Of a DNA stretch of 64,000 nt, positions 35,194 through 43,975 are shown in pieces. This stretch comes from Chitinophaga sp. YR573 (lineage in GTDB: Bacteria; Bacteroidota; Bacteroidia; Chitinophagales; Chitinophagaceae). The stretch covers positions 451,199-515,198 of the forward strand of contig NZ_FOJF01000001.1 of assembly GCF_900110995.1 (NCBI RefSeq). Direction: 5' to 3'. The notes under the pieces are model-generated. The model worked only from the letters and a program-made list of their open reading frames with translations. It did no database searches and was not told the origin of the DNA. The position numbers and the translations under genes were made by a program. Within the stretch, counting starts at the first letter, position 1. The number at the start of each line of letters is the position of its first letter.

Positions 35194-36693
35194 TCAATAC
35201 CCCTCTGTCTGTGTCAATTTACCACCACTTACATCCACTGCATACTGTGGTACAGGAAATAACGCGGCAGGACCATGCGCCAGCTTACCAACAGACTCCA
35301 ATGCCAAAGGCCATTTATTATGCCTTACAAGGTCTATCTTACGCAAGCCTTCAAAATAAAAGTCCCAACCACGTTCGGCCAGTATCGCATCATCAAATGC
35401 CTGTGTAGAAGCCGTAGACGCAGCAGGTAAAGCGCCCAGTCCACCATGCTTCAAACGCACCTCATTCACATAACCCACCGCTTCCGCAGTAGGCCCGCTT
35501 TGCTGATTAATAGCCTCCGCCAACATCAGCAACACATCTGCATACCTCAGAATAGGAATATCATTCCCCTGCACATCACTACCCGGATTAGACTCATCAG
35601 GATATTTACGGATCACCGCTCCGCGCATATTAGACCGGTCGCGCAATGTGCCATCTTTAGCCGTATAAGAAGCTATTAATAACTGCCGTCTCTTATCCAA
35701 CGGATCAAAGGAATCATAAAACTGCCAGGTAGCAGAAAACACGCCGGAAGGACTACCCCATCCACCATTCAGTTTCGTACTCTTATAATCACTCGGTAAA
35801 CAATACAATGCAAGCGCATTAAAGTTACCACCACCTTCACCATTAGTAGGCGCAGCAGGATCACAATTCACCGCCCATATTGTCTCCGTATTACGTTCTG
35901 TAATTTCCCGGAACAGACTGGCATAATCTGTTACCAGACTATATCCTAAAGGAAGAATCTCACGCGCTGTTTGTTCCGCCATTGGCCAGTTCTTTTCATT
36001 GAGATATAAACGCGTTAATACGCCCAATGCAAGCCCCTTATTAAAACGTCCATATTCTGAAGGCGTCTGTTGAAGATTATCAGCAGCATAACGCAAATCA
36101 CCGGCGATAGAACTCACAAAGCTCTCCCGGGAAGGGCGTGTAAGGTCTTTCTCCGCGGCTGTATTTATCAGCTTTGCATCAAGGATTACAGGCACCGGTC
36201 CGTACAAATGCAACAGGTAATACATCGTCCATCCACGCCCCATATGCGCCTGAGCCAGTAACAACTTCTTAGCAGAGGTATCGATATCCGCTTTCTCCAA
36301 ATCAGCAATCACCTGTGTCATCGCAGTTACATAACGCACCTTTTCAAAATGACTCTGCTGATTCTGCGTTTTCATAAAAGTGAAATCCCCTTTACTGAAA
36401 TACTCCCAGAAACCACCCCATTCCGCATACACATTCATCTCATCAGAAGGGAGATCGAACATAGCGTTATGCCCATACTCCGGACTGAAAAACATATTCT
36501 GATACACTACATCATTATACCCCCACTTGGAACCAAAGGGTTTATACGCCTGTAAAGTATACAGCTCAAAATCTGCTTCTGTTTTAGGGAAATTGGAAGG
36601 AGAAAGTACCCCCGTTAAAACAGGATCAAAATTCTTTTTGCATCCGGTTAAAATGAATACAAATATTATATAGATCAATATCTTTTTCATCAT
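35194..36693 (-). CDS. SusD/RagB family glycan-binding lipoprotein (locus 1)
   Basis: About 499 residues. A signal peptide with lipobox ILTGC puts it on the outer-membrane surface, where it would cap the SusC partner and bind glycan. The family layout is visible: an N-terminal SusD_N-like region and a C-terminal RagB/SusD domain with YPD-like ends, RYADVLLMLAEA and the terminal FPVPQYAVD.. LTQTEGY. I chose the ATG at 36693 (36690 is equally possible); the upstream TTG overlaps the susC stop. It follows susC directly. The glycan is likely galactan because of the GH35 and nearby GH53 genes. Confidence 0.93.
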   Translation of the reverse strand: MMKKILIYIIFVFILTGCKKNFDPVLTGVLSPSNFPKTEADFELYTLQAYKPFGSKWGYNDVVYQNMFFSPEYGHNAMFDLPSDEMNVYAEWGGFWEYFSKGDFTFMKTQNQQSHFEKVRYVTAMTQVIADLEKADIDTSAKKLLLAQAHMGRGWTMYYLLHLYGPVPVILDAKLINTAAEKDLTRPSRESFVSSIAGDLRYAADNLQQTPSEYGRFNKGLALGVLTRLYLNEKNWPMAEQTAREILPLGYSLVTDYASLFREITERNTETIWAVNCDPAAPTNGEGGGNFNALALYCLPSDYKSTKLNGGWGSPSGVFSATWQFYDSFDPLDKRRQLLIASYTAKDGTLRDRSNMRGAVIRKYPDESNPGSDVQGNDIPILRYADVLLMLAEAINQQSGPTAEAVGYVNEVRLKHGGLGALPAASTASTQAFDDAILAERGWDFYFEGLRKIDLVRHNKWPLALESVGKLAHGPAALFPVPQYAVDVSGGKLTQTEGY

Positions 36694-36707
36694 TAAATTA
36701 TTTAGGA

Positions 36708-39700
36708 TCAAAAACCTGCTTTTACACCAAAGGAGAAAGTCCGGATCATTGGATAAGGAGCCGGTCCACCTTTAATAGAAGCTGCCTGTAATTCCGGGTC
36801 TACTCCTTTAAAACCAGTAATAATAAATGCATTCTGTACATCTACATATACTTTCAGACTATGCACTACTTTAGTATTCACGGTATATCCCAATGTGATA
36901 TTACGGCAACGCAGGAAATCCTTTTTCACTAAACGACTGTCTATACCAGCATCCAGTGCAATAGCCGTTTCATTATATGCAGCACCAGGTAAAGTACCTC
37001 CGGGATTACTTGTACTCCATGCCTGTTTGATACGTGTAGTACCGCTCTGGTTCAATGATAATAAATTCACAGGATCTCCCCACAGCGTAGTATAATCATA
37101 TCCCCATGCGCCATACTGTCCATACAGGAATATCGCCAGATCAAAGTTCTTATACGTGAAATTATTACCCAACCCGATCACCGCTTTAGGAATAGCAGAA
37201 TAACCCACTACATCATGATAATCCAGTATCTTATCTCCATTACGATCCACAAATATGGGAGAACCCGGCTTGGTAGCACCAGTAGGTTGCCATGCAGGAA
37301 CAGCCGCATTTGCCTGCAAAATGCCATCCGTTTTATATACATAAATCACCTGTGAAGGATAAGTATTACCGGAAGGAGAACTGGCCACTAAATCATCCAG
37401 ATGTTCATACTGTCTGACAGCATCATTAGGAAAACGTTCTACCCATCTATTTTCGAAATGAGTAACATTGAATGTACTGTTCCAGCTAAAATTCTTATGC
37501 TGAATATTTACCGTGTTTAAAGAAAACTCAAATCCTTTCCTGCGCTGATGACCACCATTGATAGGAGAAGTAGAGATCAGTGACAGCTGTGGAGTGGTAG
37601 CATTAATTAACAACCTTTCTTTATTCTCATTATACCAGTCGAATGAGCCGGAAATCCTGTCCTTGATAAAAGAGAAATCAAGTCCTATATCAAAAGTCTT
37701 TACAATAGGCCATTGTAATCCCGGATTAGTAAATGCTGTCTGCTTATAAGGGAAATAAATAGTAGCCCCATTATCAAAAGTAACTGCATTTGCATCCGGC
37801 CCATAAGAGCCATAAGCAGCGCTGCCAGGTCTGTCCCCTGTTGTACCATAACTAGCCCTTAACTTTAACAACTCCACAAAAGAGCCTTTATGAAAAAATG
37901 CTTCATTAGAGATTTTCCATCCAACAGAGATAGAAGGGAAGTTCTGATATTTATTATCCGGGAAGAATTTATCTGCACCATCCCTGCGTAAAGTCAATGC
38001 CACTACATACTTATCATAAAAATCAAAATTACTTCTGATAAAGAACGATCTTAATTTATTCACGCCTCTGTAAGAACCAATCGTCTTAGGTCCGGTCGCA
38101 CTGGCAAGATTATCTAAATTGATAGGATCTAAGATATTGGAAGTCTCCACACTAAAACCGGTATAATCTTCCAGGTACTGACCAACACCTGTTACCGCAT
38201 CAACTTTCAACACTTTCCCGAAAGATTTCTTAAACGATAACGTTGCTTCTTCTGTCTGGTTCTGACGACGGTTTTCTACCAGCGCGGCCCTTGATTTATA
38301 TAACTGTCCGTAGTAAACACTCACAGGAATATAAAATCCACGATTGGAATACTCGCTATTATTACCATACAACACCTTGCCTGTCAGCACACCCGGAATG
38401 ATAGTAATATCTGCGGATAAATTGGCCAGCATAGCCTGGTACAGCGTATTATCCTGTATATCAAAAAGAGATACCGGGTTACCTGTATTGGCAAAGATGG
38501 AATACTTACCGGTTGCATCACGTACTGGTACATACGAAGGATATGCCAGCGCTGCCTGCAAGGCATTAAATCCCTGCGTACCCGATCCGCCATTCTGCCA
38601 TCCAGCCTGTGGATTCTGGTAATTATTACGGTTGGCATTTAATCCCGCATTGAACTGTATTACTTTATTCAGCTTAAAGGACATGTTCATCCTTCCTGCA
38701 TATTTCACCAGACCGGATTCCTTTAATGTTCCCTGCTGATTGAAATAACTACCGGAGAAATAGTACGTCACTTTATCCGAACCGCCATTAATACTCAGCA
38801 TATGATTATCCACACTACCACTCCTGAATACCTGATCCAGCCATTTAGTACCTACACCGGCCTTCGCTACCTGGTCATCAGAAAACTTGGCAGTATAGCC
38901 ACTCAGGTCTGTAGCAACCGTTCCAAATGGCGCCATATTACGATCTGATAAGTATTTGTCTTTATTCAGCTCATTGAAGTATTGCATATAATCATGTGCA
39001 TTCAATGGCTCTAAATAATGCATGTTACGCACATAGGAACGACTACCATCATACGTCACACTCATGCGCCCTGCCTTCCCTTTTTTAGTTGTAATCAACA
39101 TTACACCATTGGAGGCAGATACACCATAAATTGCCGCACTGGCATCTTTCAGGAACTCTATTGATTCAATATCATTAGGGTTCAATCCCGCCAGCAAACC
39201 ACGGTTTACACCCTGTAATTCAGTAGATACACCATTCGTTGGTTCCAATCCGCTGTTAGGATATACCACTCCATCTACAATGATTAACGGTGTTCCTTTA
39301 CCACGGATAGAGATATCAATATTCCCACCCGGCTGAGAACTCTGCTGAGTTACCTGTAAACCCGCAGCACGACCAAACAACAAATCAGGAATAGAGTTAT
39401 TCGCAGCAGTAGGGATCTTTTTAGGATCTACTTTAGATACGGCAGTAGTAATATTCTGACGGGTAGTGGTACCATATCCGATAACAATCACTTCCTGCAA
39501 ACCGCTGGTCTCTATGGTAATACTAACGTTGATAATGGTACGCCCATTCACCGCTATTTCCTGTGTCTGGTAACCGATCAGTTTAAATACAAGTATCCCA
39601 TTCAGGTCATCCACCTGCAAAGAGTAATTACCATTGGCGTCTGTAGTAGCACCCTTATTACTGTTCTTCAGCAACACGGTTACGCCAGGCATGGGTGTAC

Positions 39701-40106
39701 CGGTAGAATCCGTCACCTTTCCCTGTATGGTACTTAGCGTCGTCCGCAGGCGGCTTAATACAATCATTCCGTTCACCAGCCGGTAACTGATACCCATTGG
39801 TGTTAGCAGGTTATCCAGTACGAGACTCAGCTTCCTGTTATGAAAGTTGGCAGATACTGTCTGATCCGTTTCTATTAATGTTTTGCTATATACAAATTTG
39901 ACAGGCAATTGCTTTTCCAGCGTTCTCAACGCATGGTCCAGGCTCATATCTTTTACAGTAAGGTCCACAGCGCTGTCTAACACAGCCTGTGCTTTGGTGG
40001 TACCTGCTAAGGCCACTCCTGAAAAGACAAATGCAATAAAGAGTTGACTCAATGTGATCCTCATAACTTTACATAGGTCAATGGGAGGTTTCAAATTAAT
40101 TTTCAT
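36708..40106 (-). CDS. SusC/RagA TonB-dependent transporter with STN domain (locus 1)
   Basis: The 1132-residue outer-membrane transporter has a signal sequence (to about 40), an STN domain (about 45-115) that contacts FecR-type anti-sigma proteins, a carboxypeptidase-regulatory-like domain (about 125-205), the SusC signature QEVIVIGYGT, a TonB plug (to about 345) and a beta barrel ending in Phe. It would import oligosaccharides using TonB energy and signal substrate presence through FecR to the ECF sigma factor. FecR and sigma genes lie directly upstream on the same strand, matching the STN domain. Confidence 0.95.
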   Translation of the reverse strand: MKINLKPPIDLCKVMRITLSQLFIAFVFSGVALAGTTKAQAVLDSAVDLTVKDMSLDHALRTLEKQLPVKFVYSKTLIETDQTVSANFHNRKLSLVLDNLLTPMGISYRLVNGMIVLSRLRTTLSTIQGKVTDSTGTPMPGVTVLLKNSNKGATTDANGNYSLQVDDLNGILVFKLIGYQTQEIAVNGRTIINVSITIETSGLQEVIVIGYGTTTRQNITTAVSKVDPKKIPTAANNSIPDLLFGRAAGLQVTQQSSQPGGNIDISIRGKGTPLIIVDGVVYPNSGLEPTNGVSTELQGVNRGLLAGLNPNDIESIEFLKDASAAIYGVSASNGVMLITTKKGKAGRMSVTYDGSRSYVRNMHYLEPLNAHDYMQYFNELNKDKYLSDRNMAPFGTVATDLSGYTAKFSDDQVAKAGVGTKWLDQVFRSGSVDNHMLSINGGSDKVTYYFSGSYFNQQGTLKESGLVKYAGRMNMSFKLNKVIQFNAGLNANRNNYQNPQAGWQNGGSGTQGFNALQAALAYPSYVPVRDATGKYSIFANTGNPVSLFDIQDNTLYQAMLANLSADITIIPGVLTGKVLYGNNSEYSNRGFYIPVSVYYGQLYKSRAALVENRRQNQTEEATLSFKKSFGKVLKVDAVTGVGQYLEDYTGFSVETSNILDPINLDNLASATGPKTIGSYRGVNKLRSFFIRSNFDFYDKYVVALTLRRDGADKFFPDNKYQNFPSISVGWKISNEAFFHKGSFVELLKLRASYGTTGDRPGSAAYGSYGPDANAVTFDNGATIYFPYKQTAFTNPGLQWPIVKTFDIGLDFSFIKDRISGSFDWYNENKERLLINATTPQLSLISTSPINGGHQRRKGFEFSLNTVNIQHKNFSWNSTFNVTHFENRWVERFPNDAVRQYEHLDDLVASSPSGNTYPSQVIYVYKTDGILQANAAVPAWQPTGATKPGSPIFVDRNGDKILDYHDVVGYSAIPKAVIGLGNNFTYKNFDLAIFLYGQYGAWGYDYTTLWGDPVNLLSLNQSGTTRIKQAWSTSNPGGTLPGAAYNETAIALDAGIDSRLVKKDFLRCRNITLGYTVNTKVVHSLKVYVDVQNAFIITGFKGVDPELQAASIKGGPAPYPMIRTFSFGVKAGF

Positions 40107-40152
40107 AACTTTAATTGTTTCATTTTACGTGAAATATGACAACAGTTCCTCA

Positions 40153-40170
40153 TCCCGGGTATTCCCGGGA
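40153..40170. promoter_or_regulatory. GC-rich hairpin in the fecR-susC gap (locus 1)
   Basis: TCCCGGG-TATT-CCCGGGA forms a perfect 7-bp stem without a T run. A second, imperfect stem lies at about 40182-40211. The pair may limit read-through from fecR to susC. Confidence 0.5.
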
Positions 40171-40216
40171 AGTAATTGTAAAGCTTAGGCGTGCTGAACC
40201 CACACCTAGGCTTTTT

Positions 40217-41125
40217 TTAATGCTGATACTTTAAGATGATTTCATTGTTCGTTATTTCATACGTGACTTCAAGCGATTGTTCCATTATTTCGAGAATAGC
40301 TGCTAAGTTTTGTCCGGTGAAATCTGCTTTAAATAAGTAAGTACCCATCTTTTTATCTTCCAGGCGGATATGTGTATTAAACACTTTATTCAATGTATCC
40401 ACCACCTCTTTTACAGGGACATTATCAAATGAAACGCTGTGCTGCTGCCAGATACCAGGCGCTGCTCCTTTTTCCTTCACCAGTGCTTTATCTGATAATG
40501 TGGCCTTTTGCTGTGGCAGTAAAATAATTTCCTCTTCAGCAGTGGCATGTACGGCTACTTTACCCGAAACAACAGACACTTCATTGCCATTAATATAGAA
40601 GCTGGTCCCCAATACCCTGGTAACGATAATACCGCTATACACGATAAAAGGATGCGCCGGATCTTTAGCGATCTCGAAAAACGCATCTCCCTCCAGGTGT
40701 ACGTCCCTGGTTTCCCCCACAGCATAACTAAGCCTTGCCTTTGGATGCAGCCATACAATACTGCTATCCGGCAACACCTGTTTCATCAGCCCATGAGAAG
40801 CATTTCTATAAGCCACAAGCGGTGTCGATTTCGTGGGCGCTTTCATCCAGAAACGGATACCTATAAATAATAACAGAGAGGCCGCAATAGCAGCATATAC
40901 CATCACCCTGTTCTTTCTTACAACAGGTACAGCCTTTATACACGCCTTTATCCGGCTATGCATCAATTGTTTAACAGCCTGCTGTTCTTCCGCTGTAAGG
41001 CCCGTTAAGGGGTCCGTATCGCCATCAAACGACTCATACCATGTATTGATAATGGCTTCTTCCTGCTGGGAACATTGTCCCTGCAGGTATTTATGGATCA
41101 ATTCCGGTGGGATCTTGTTTTTCAT
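40217..41125 (-). CDS. FecR family anti-sigma/sigma-regulator (locus 1)
   Basis: The 302-residue inner-membrane protein has a cytoplasmic N-terminal part (about 1-72), one membrane helix (about 73-93) and a periplasmic FecR domain (HLEGDAFFEIAKDPAHPFIVYSG split around residue 160) with a C-terminal DUF4974-like region. It would receive the signal from the STN domain of the SusC protein and release or activate the ECF sigma factor. An ECF-type promoter motif lies in the 62-bp gap before it, so it can be transcribed separately from the sigma gene. Confidence 0.92.
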   Translation of the reverse strand: MKNKIPPELIHKYLQGQCSQQEEAIINTWYESFDGDTDPLTGLTAEEQQAVKQLMHSRIKACIKAVPVVRKNRVMVYAAIAASLLLFIGIRFWMKAPTKSTPLVAYRNASHGLMKQVLPDSSIVWLHPKARLSYAVGETRDVHLEGDAFFEIAKDPAHPFIVYSGIIVTRVLGTSFYINGNEVSVVSGKVAVHATAEEEIILLPQQKATLSDKALVKEKGAAPGIWQQHSVSFDNVPVKEVVDTLNKVFNTHIRLEDKKMGTYLFKADFTGQNLAAILEIMEQSLEVTYEITNNEIILKYQH

Positions 41126-41152
41126 GAACGTGTTTTAACTCCTGTCTATTAA

Positions 41153-41183
41153 TATAGTCAGTCAGCTGAAATCTATCCCCTAT
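41153..41183 (-). promoter_or_regulatory. ECF-type promoter before fecR (locus 1)
   Basis: Minus-strand motif ATAGGGGATAG-N10-ACTGACTATA, 27 bp before the fecR ATG. The same motif with the same spacer is at 43273-43303 in front of the GH53 gene. Confidence 0.65.
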
Positions 41184-41187
41184 CTTT

Positions 41188-41736
41188 CTAAAAAAATAAT
41201 ATCGTAGTGATGGTACGTAAGAGGCGTAAGGCTTTGGTAAGATGATTTTCTACGGTTTTCTCTGAGATATGCAGTATTTCGGCAATTTCTTTATGGGATT
41301 TATGCTGTTTTCTGCTAAGGTCAAATACAGCCCGGCATTTCATAGGCAGGTGTGATACTTCTTCTTCCAGGCGTACTGCCAGGTCTTTTGCAATAACGGC
41401 TTCCTCTATGGAGTAATCTGTTTGTATTTCCAGTGTATCCCGGTAGCGCCGGCGTACATCTTCCTTCATATGGTGATTCAGTACCTTATATTTAATAGCA
41501 GTAAACAGGTAAACAGCAGGCGTTCCCTGTATGTCCAGGTCTGATCTTTTCATCCACAGTTGTGTAAATAAGTCCTGTACGATCTCTTCGGCCGCTTCAC
41601 GGGAGCCTACTCTTTTCCAGGCTGCGGAGAGCAATGAGGACCAGTAGCGGTTATATAATTCGTCAAATGCCGCTTCATTACCCTGCTTTAGCAGTGTAAA
41701 CAGTTCAGAATCCGTAAGCACAGGCAATTTTTTCAT
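41188..41736 (-). CDS. ECF-type RNA polymerase sigma factor (locus 1)
   Basis: The 182-residue protein has region 2 (about 10-85, FDELYNRYWSSLLSAAWKRVG, EEIVQDLFTQLW) and region 4 with helix-turn-helix SHKEIAEILHISEKTVENHLTKAL (about 145-170). It is the usual Bacteroidota ECF sigma of a SusC/FecR system and would direct transcription of the locus when the substrate is present. No consensus sigma-A promoter box was found before it. The paired promoter motifs at 41153 and 43273 are candidates for its targets. Confidence 0.93.
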   Translation of the reverse strand: MKKLPVLTDSELFTLLKQGNEAAFDELYNRYWSSLLSAAWKRVGSREAAEEIVQDLFTQLWMKRSDLDIQGTPAVYLFTAIKYKVLNHHMKEDVRRRYRDTLEIQTDYSIEEAVIAKDLAVRLEEEVSHLPMKCRAVFDLSRKQHKSHKEIAEILHISEKTVENHLTKALRLLRTITTILFF

Positions 41737-41820
41737 ACGTGGAGATATATTCGATGCCTAAATTCGTGTCAGTTCTACATTTCTAAGTTAACAGTAATCC
41801 TTAATACGTACAAATATTTC

Positions 41821-41857
41821 AAAATAAAAAGGTGCGCTGTTGAAAGCAGCACACCTT
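41821..41857 (-). terminator. Terminator of the GH53-lipoprotein operon
   Basis: On the minus strand a stem of about 10 bp (AGGTGTGCTG type, one wobble) is followed by TTTTTATTTT. It lies in the gap between the lipoprotein gene and the sigma gene. Confidence 0.8.
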
Positions 41858-41877
41858 ATAATAAAATTGTTTACAAT

Positions 41878-42255
41878 CTATTTTGATGTTGAAACAACTG
41901 ATCGTTGCAAGCGACTATATACATCATAATCTAATATAAACAGTTCGAATACATAAGCAGTTCCTGGCTTCAGATTCCCTATTGTATAAATACTATCCGG
42001 TAACTCAAGGCGAGTAAGCACTCCAACGCTGCTGTCCAGGGATGCAGCTTCCCTGTAGTATATTACAGGCCAAACTTCCTTGAATGGTTTGTTAGCAGTA
42101 ACACTTATTTTAATACTCTCAGAAGTAGTATCAGAAAACTGCATGCTACCCCATGATGGATAATCAATACGGATTGGTGGATCTGTATCTTCTTCTTTTT
42201 TAGAACAGGAAAACAATGCCGCAGACAGCAGGAATAAGGTGAAAACTCTTTTCAT
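41878..42255 (-). CDS. Small lipoprotein, fibronectin III-like
   Basis: The 125-residue protein has a signal peptide with lipobox ALFSC (Cys17), an acidic linker and one beta-sandwich-like domain ending in NLKPGTAYVFELFILD, a fibronectin type III pattern. It follows the GH53 gene by 52 bp on the same strand and ends at a terminator, so it belongs to that operon. It may bind or display the enzyme or its substrate on the outer membrane; the sequence does not show which. Confidence 0.7.
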   Translation of the reverse strand: MKRVFTLFLLSAALFSCSKKEEDTDPPIRIDYPSWGSMQFSDTTSESIKISVTANKPFKEVWPVIYYREAASLDSSVGVLTRLELPDSIYTIGNLKPGTAYVFELFILDYDVYSRLQRSVVSTSK

Positions 42256-42307
42256 AGGTGATATAGGTTATAATGACAGGCGCCAAAGATATTAATTTTT
42301 CTATATA

Positions 42308-43252
42308 TCAAAGCCCGTCATAGATCTCCAATAAGCTATTCGACCTCCCCTCTTTATCAAATACAGCTTCCCAGGTATTCAAAGGCTCCCAGATGAAAGT
42401 CCCCAGCCCTTTATTCCCCGGTAAATGCGCTACCACCTCATTCACTTCCCTTTTACATTCAGAATATTCCACCAGGCAAAGGTCCTGTTGATACCGGGTA
42501 ACCAAATCCGTCATATTGTTCTTTAGATCCTCCACAGAGCCATGCCATTGCGGGTAATAAGACAACCCTATCACATCAAACTTAAGCCCTCTTGCCTGCA
42601 TATTATCCAGCCACCACCGGGATTCCGCATTCTGCCCTCCCAATGCCAGGTGCATCATAATCACAATATGGCTGTCTACGGCCTTTACAGCCCTCACACC
42701 AGCCGCAAGCAACCTGGCCAGAGTATCAGGGTGCCGAGAGTTACCATCGGGCCATAACAGCCCGTGATTGATCTCATTCCCTATCTGTACCATATCCGGC
42801 AGGGTACCCTGCTGTTTCAATGCCTCCAACACCTTAAAAGTGTAATTATACAAAACGGTATCCAGCTGATCTACGCTCAGATCTTCCCAGGCACAGGGCT
42901 TATACTGCTTCCCGGGATCAGCCCAGAAATCACTGTAATGAAAATCCAGCAGGAATTTCATCCCCGCCTTTTTCACCCTAAGCGCCATCTGTAAAGTATG
43001 AGAGAGATCACAGAAACCTTTAACCGGAGAATAACCATTTGCTTCCGCAGGGTTATTGAAGATCCTTAAACGGATATAATTAAACCCATGATCTTTTAAG
43101 ATAGCAATCGCATCCTTTTCTTTCCCCTTATCATAGAAATGCATTCCCCTGGCTTCCAGCTCAGGTAAAAAGGAGATGTCAGCACCCAGGATATGCTGTG
43201 CCGAAACAGGCAGGGTAAACAATACGGCAAAAAACGTAATGAGTCTTTTCAT
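42308..43252 (-). CDS. Glycoside hydrolase family 53 endo-beta-1,4-galactanase
   Basis: The 314-residue exported enzyme has a signal peptide (to about residue 18). GH53 marks are clear: GADISFLPELEARG at the start, FNYIRLRIFNNP, LLDFHYSDFWADPGKQ, the acid/base E160 in VQIGNEI, and the nucleophile E262 in CLVEYSECK. It should cut beta-1,4-galactan side chains of pectin into oligosaccharides. It lies between the two SusC loci and carries the same ECF-type promoter as fecR of locus 1, which ends in a beta-galactosidase, so the two probably work together. Confidence 0.93.
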   Translation of the reverse strand: MKRLITFFAVLFTLPVSAQHILGADISFLPELEARGMHFYDKGKEKDAIAILKDHGFNYIRLRIFNNPAEANGYSPVKGFCDLSHTLQMALRVKKAGMKFLLDFHYSDFWADPGKQYKPCAWEDLSVDQLDTVLYNYTFKVLEALKQQGTLPDMVQIGNEINHGLLWPDGNSRHPDTLARLLAAGVRAVKAVDSHIVIMMHLALGGQNAESRWWLDNMQARGLKFDVIGLSYYPQWHGSVEDLKNNMTDLVTRYQQDLCLVEYSECKREVNEVVAHLPGNKGLGTFIWEPLNTWEAVFDKEGRSNSLLEIYDGL

Positions 43253-43272
43253 AAAACGGGAACTTATACTGA

Positions 43273-43303
43273 TATAGTCAGTTTATACAGGGCTATCCCC
43301 TAT
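43273..43303 (-). promoter_or_regulatory. ECF-type promoter before the GH53 gene
   Basis: Minus-strand motif ATAGGGGATAG-N10-ACTGACTATA, 20 bp before the GH53 ATG, identical in both halves and in spacer to the one at 41153-41183. Confidence 0.65.
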
Positions 43304-43334
43304 TTTTTTATACCTTTAACCAGACTATTCGATA

Positions 43335-43934
43335 ATGCAGGATGATTTTTATAATGAACAGGAACTTCTCTTAAAAATAGCGGAAGGTGATCAGCAGGCA
43401 TTCTCTATGCTGGTAGAACGCTATAAAAATAATATCTACACCACTTCCCTGCGGGTCATTCAGTCAGCCGAAATAGCAGAAGAAGTAGTACAGGACGTAT
43501 TTATGGTACTATGGCAAAAGCGGGAATCCCTGCCTGCTATAGAAAACTTCCCCGGATACCTGTACGGTATTTCAAGAAGAACGATACTTTATGCGCTCAG
43601 GAACTTCCTGAAACAAAGAGAACGCCAAAAGAAAGGCCTGCTCCCGGAATTAATGCTGCACCAGGACGCCGCCCACAAACTGCTGGAAAAAGAATACGAA
43701 GGCATCCTGCAGAGAGCTATACAGCGCCTTCCTGCCCGGCAGCAACAGGTGTATTCCCTTATCCGCCAACAGGGACTATCCCGGCAGGAAACCGCTGCAC
43801 AACTGGGTATCTCTCCCGAAACCGTAAAATCCAACCTGGAAGAAGCCACCCGTAAGGTCCGCGCTTACTGCCTCATTTTCCTTCAGGATATCCCCATCGT
43901 CCTCATCCTGCTCCATCAGAAAAATATTTTCTGA
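43335..43934 (+). CDS. ECF-type RNA polymerase sigma factor (locus 2)
   Basis: The 199-residue sigma factor has region 2 (AFSMLVERYKNNIYTTSLRVIQS, EEVVQDVFMVLWQKRE, about 18-70) and region 4 with LSRQETAAQLGISPETVKSNLEEA (about 150-172). It starts the second SusC/SusD locus and is followed 41 bp later by fecR. A near-consensus -7 box (TACCTTTA, 43311-43318) sits just upstream. It is divergent from GH53 with 82 bp between starts. Confidence 0.93.
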   Translation: MQDDFYNEQELLLKIAEGDQQAFSMLVERYKNNIYTTSLRVIQSAEIAEEVVQDVFMVLWQKRESLPAIENFPGYLYGISRRTILYALRNFLKQRERQKKGLLPELMLHQDAAHKLLEKEYEGILQRAIQRLPARQQQVYSLIRQQGLSRQETAAQLGISPETVKSNLEEATRKVRAYCLIFLQDIPIVLILLHQKNIF

Positions 43935-43975
43935 CCGATCCCCCCAAAGCTTATTCTTCCTGCCACTATATAGTT

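Noticed and set aside
40182-40218. Plus-strand terminator (imperfect stem followed by seven T)
   Set aside because: No plus-strand gene ends nearby; the T run lies at the fecR stop on the other strand, so it is reported only as part of the hairpins in the gap.
43511-43855. 114-codon frame inside the sigma gene of locus 2
   Set aside because: Same-strand alternative frame of a clear ECF sigma factor; its proline- and arginine-rich product looks like frame-shifted coding DNA.
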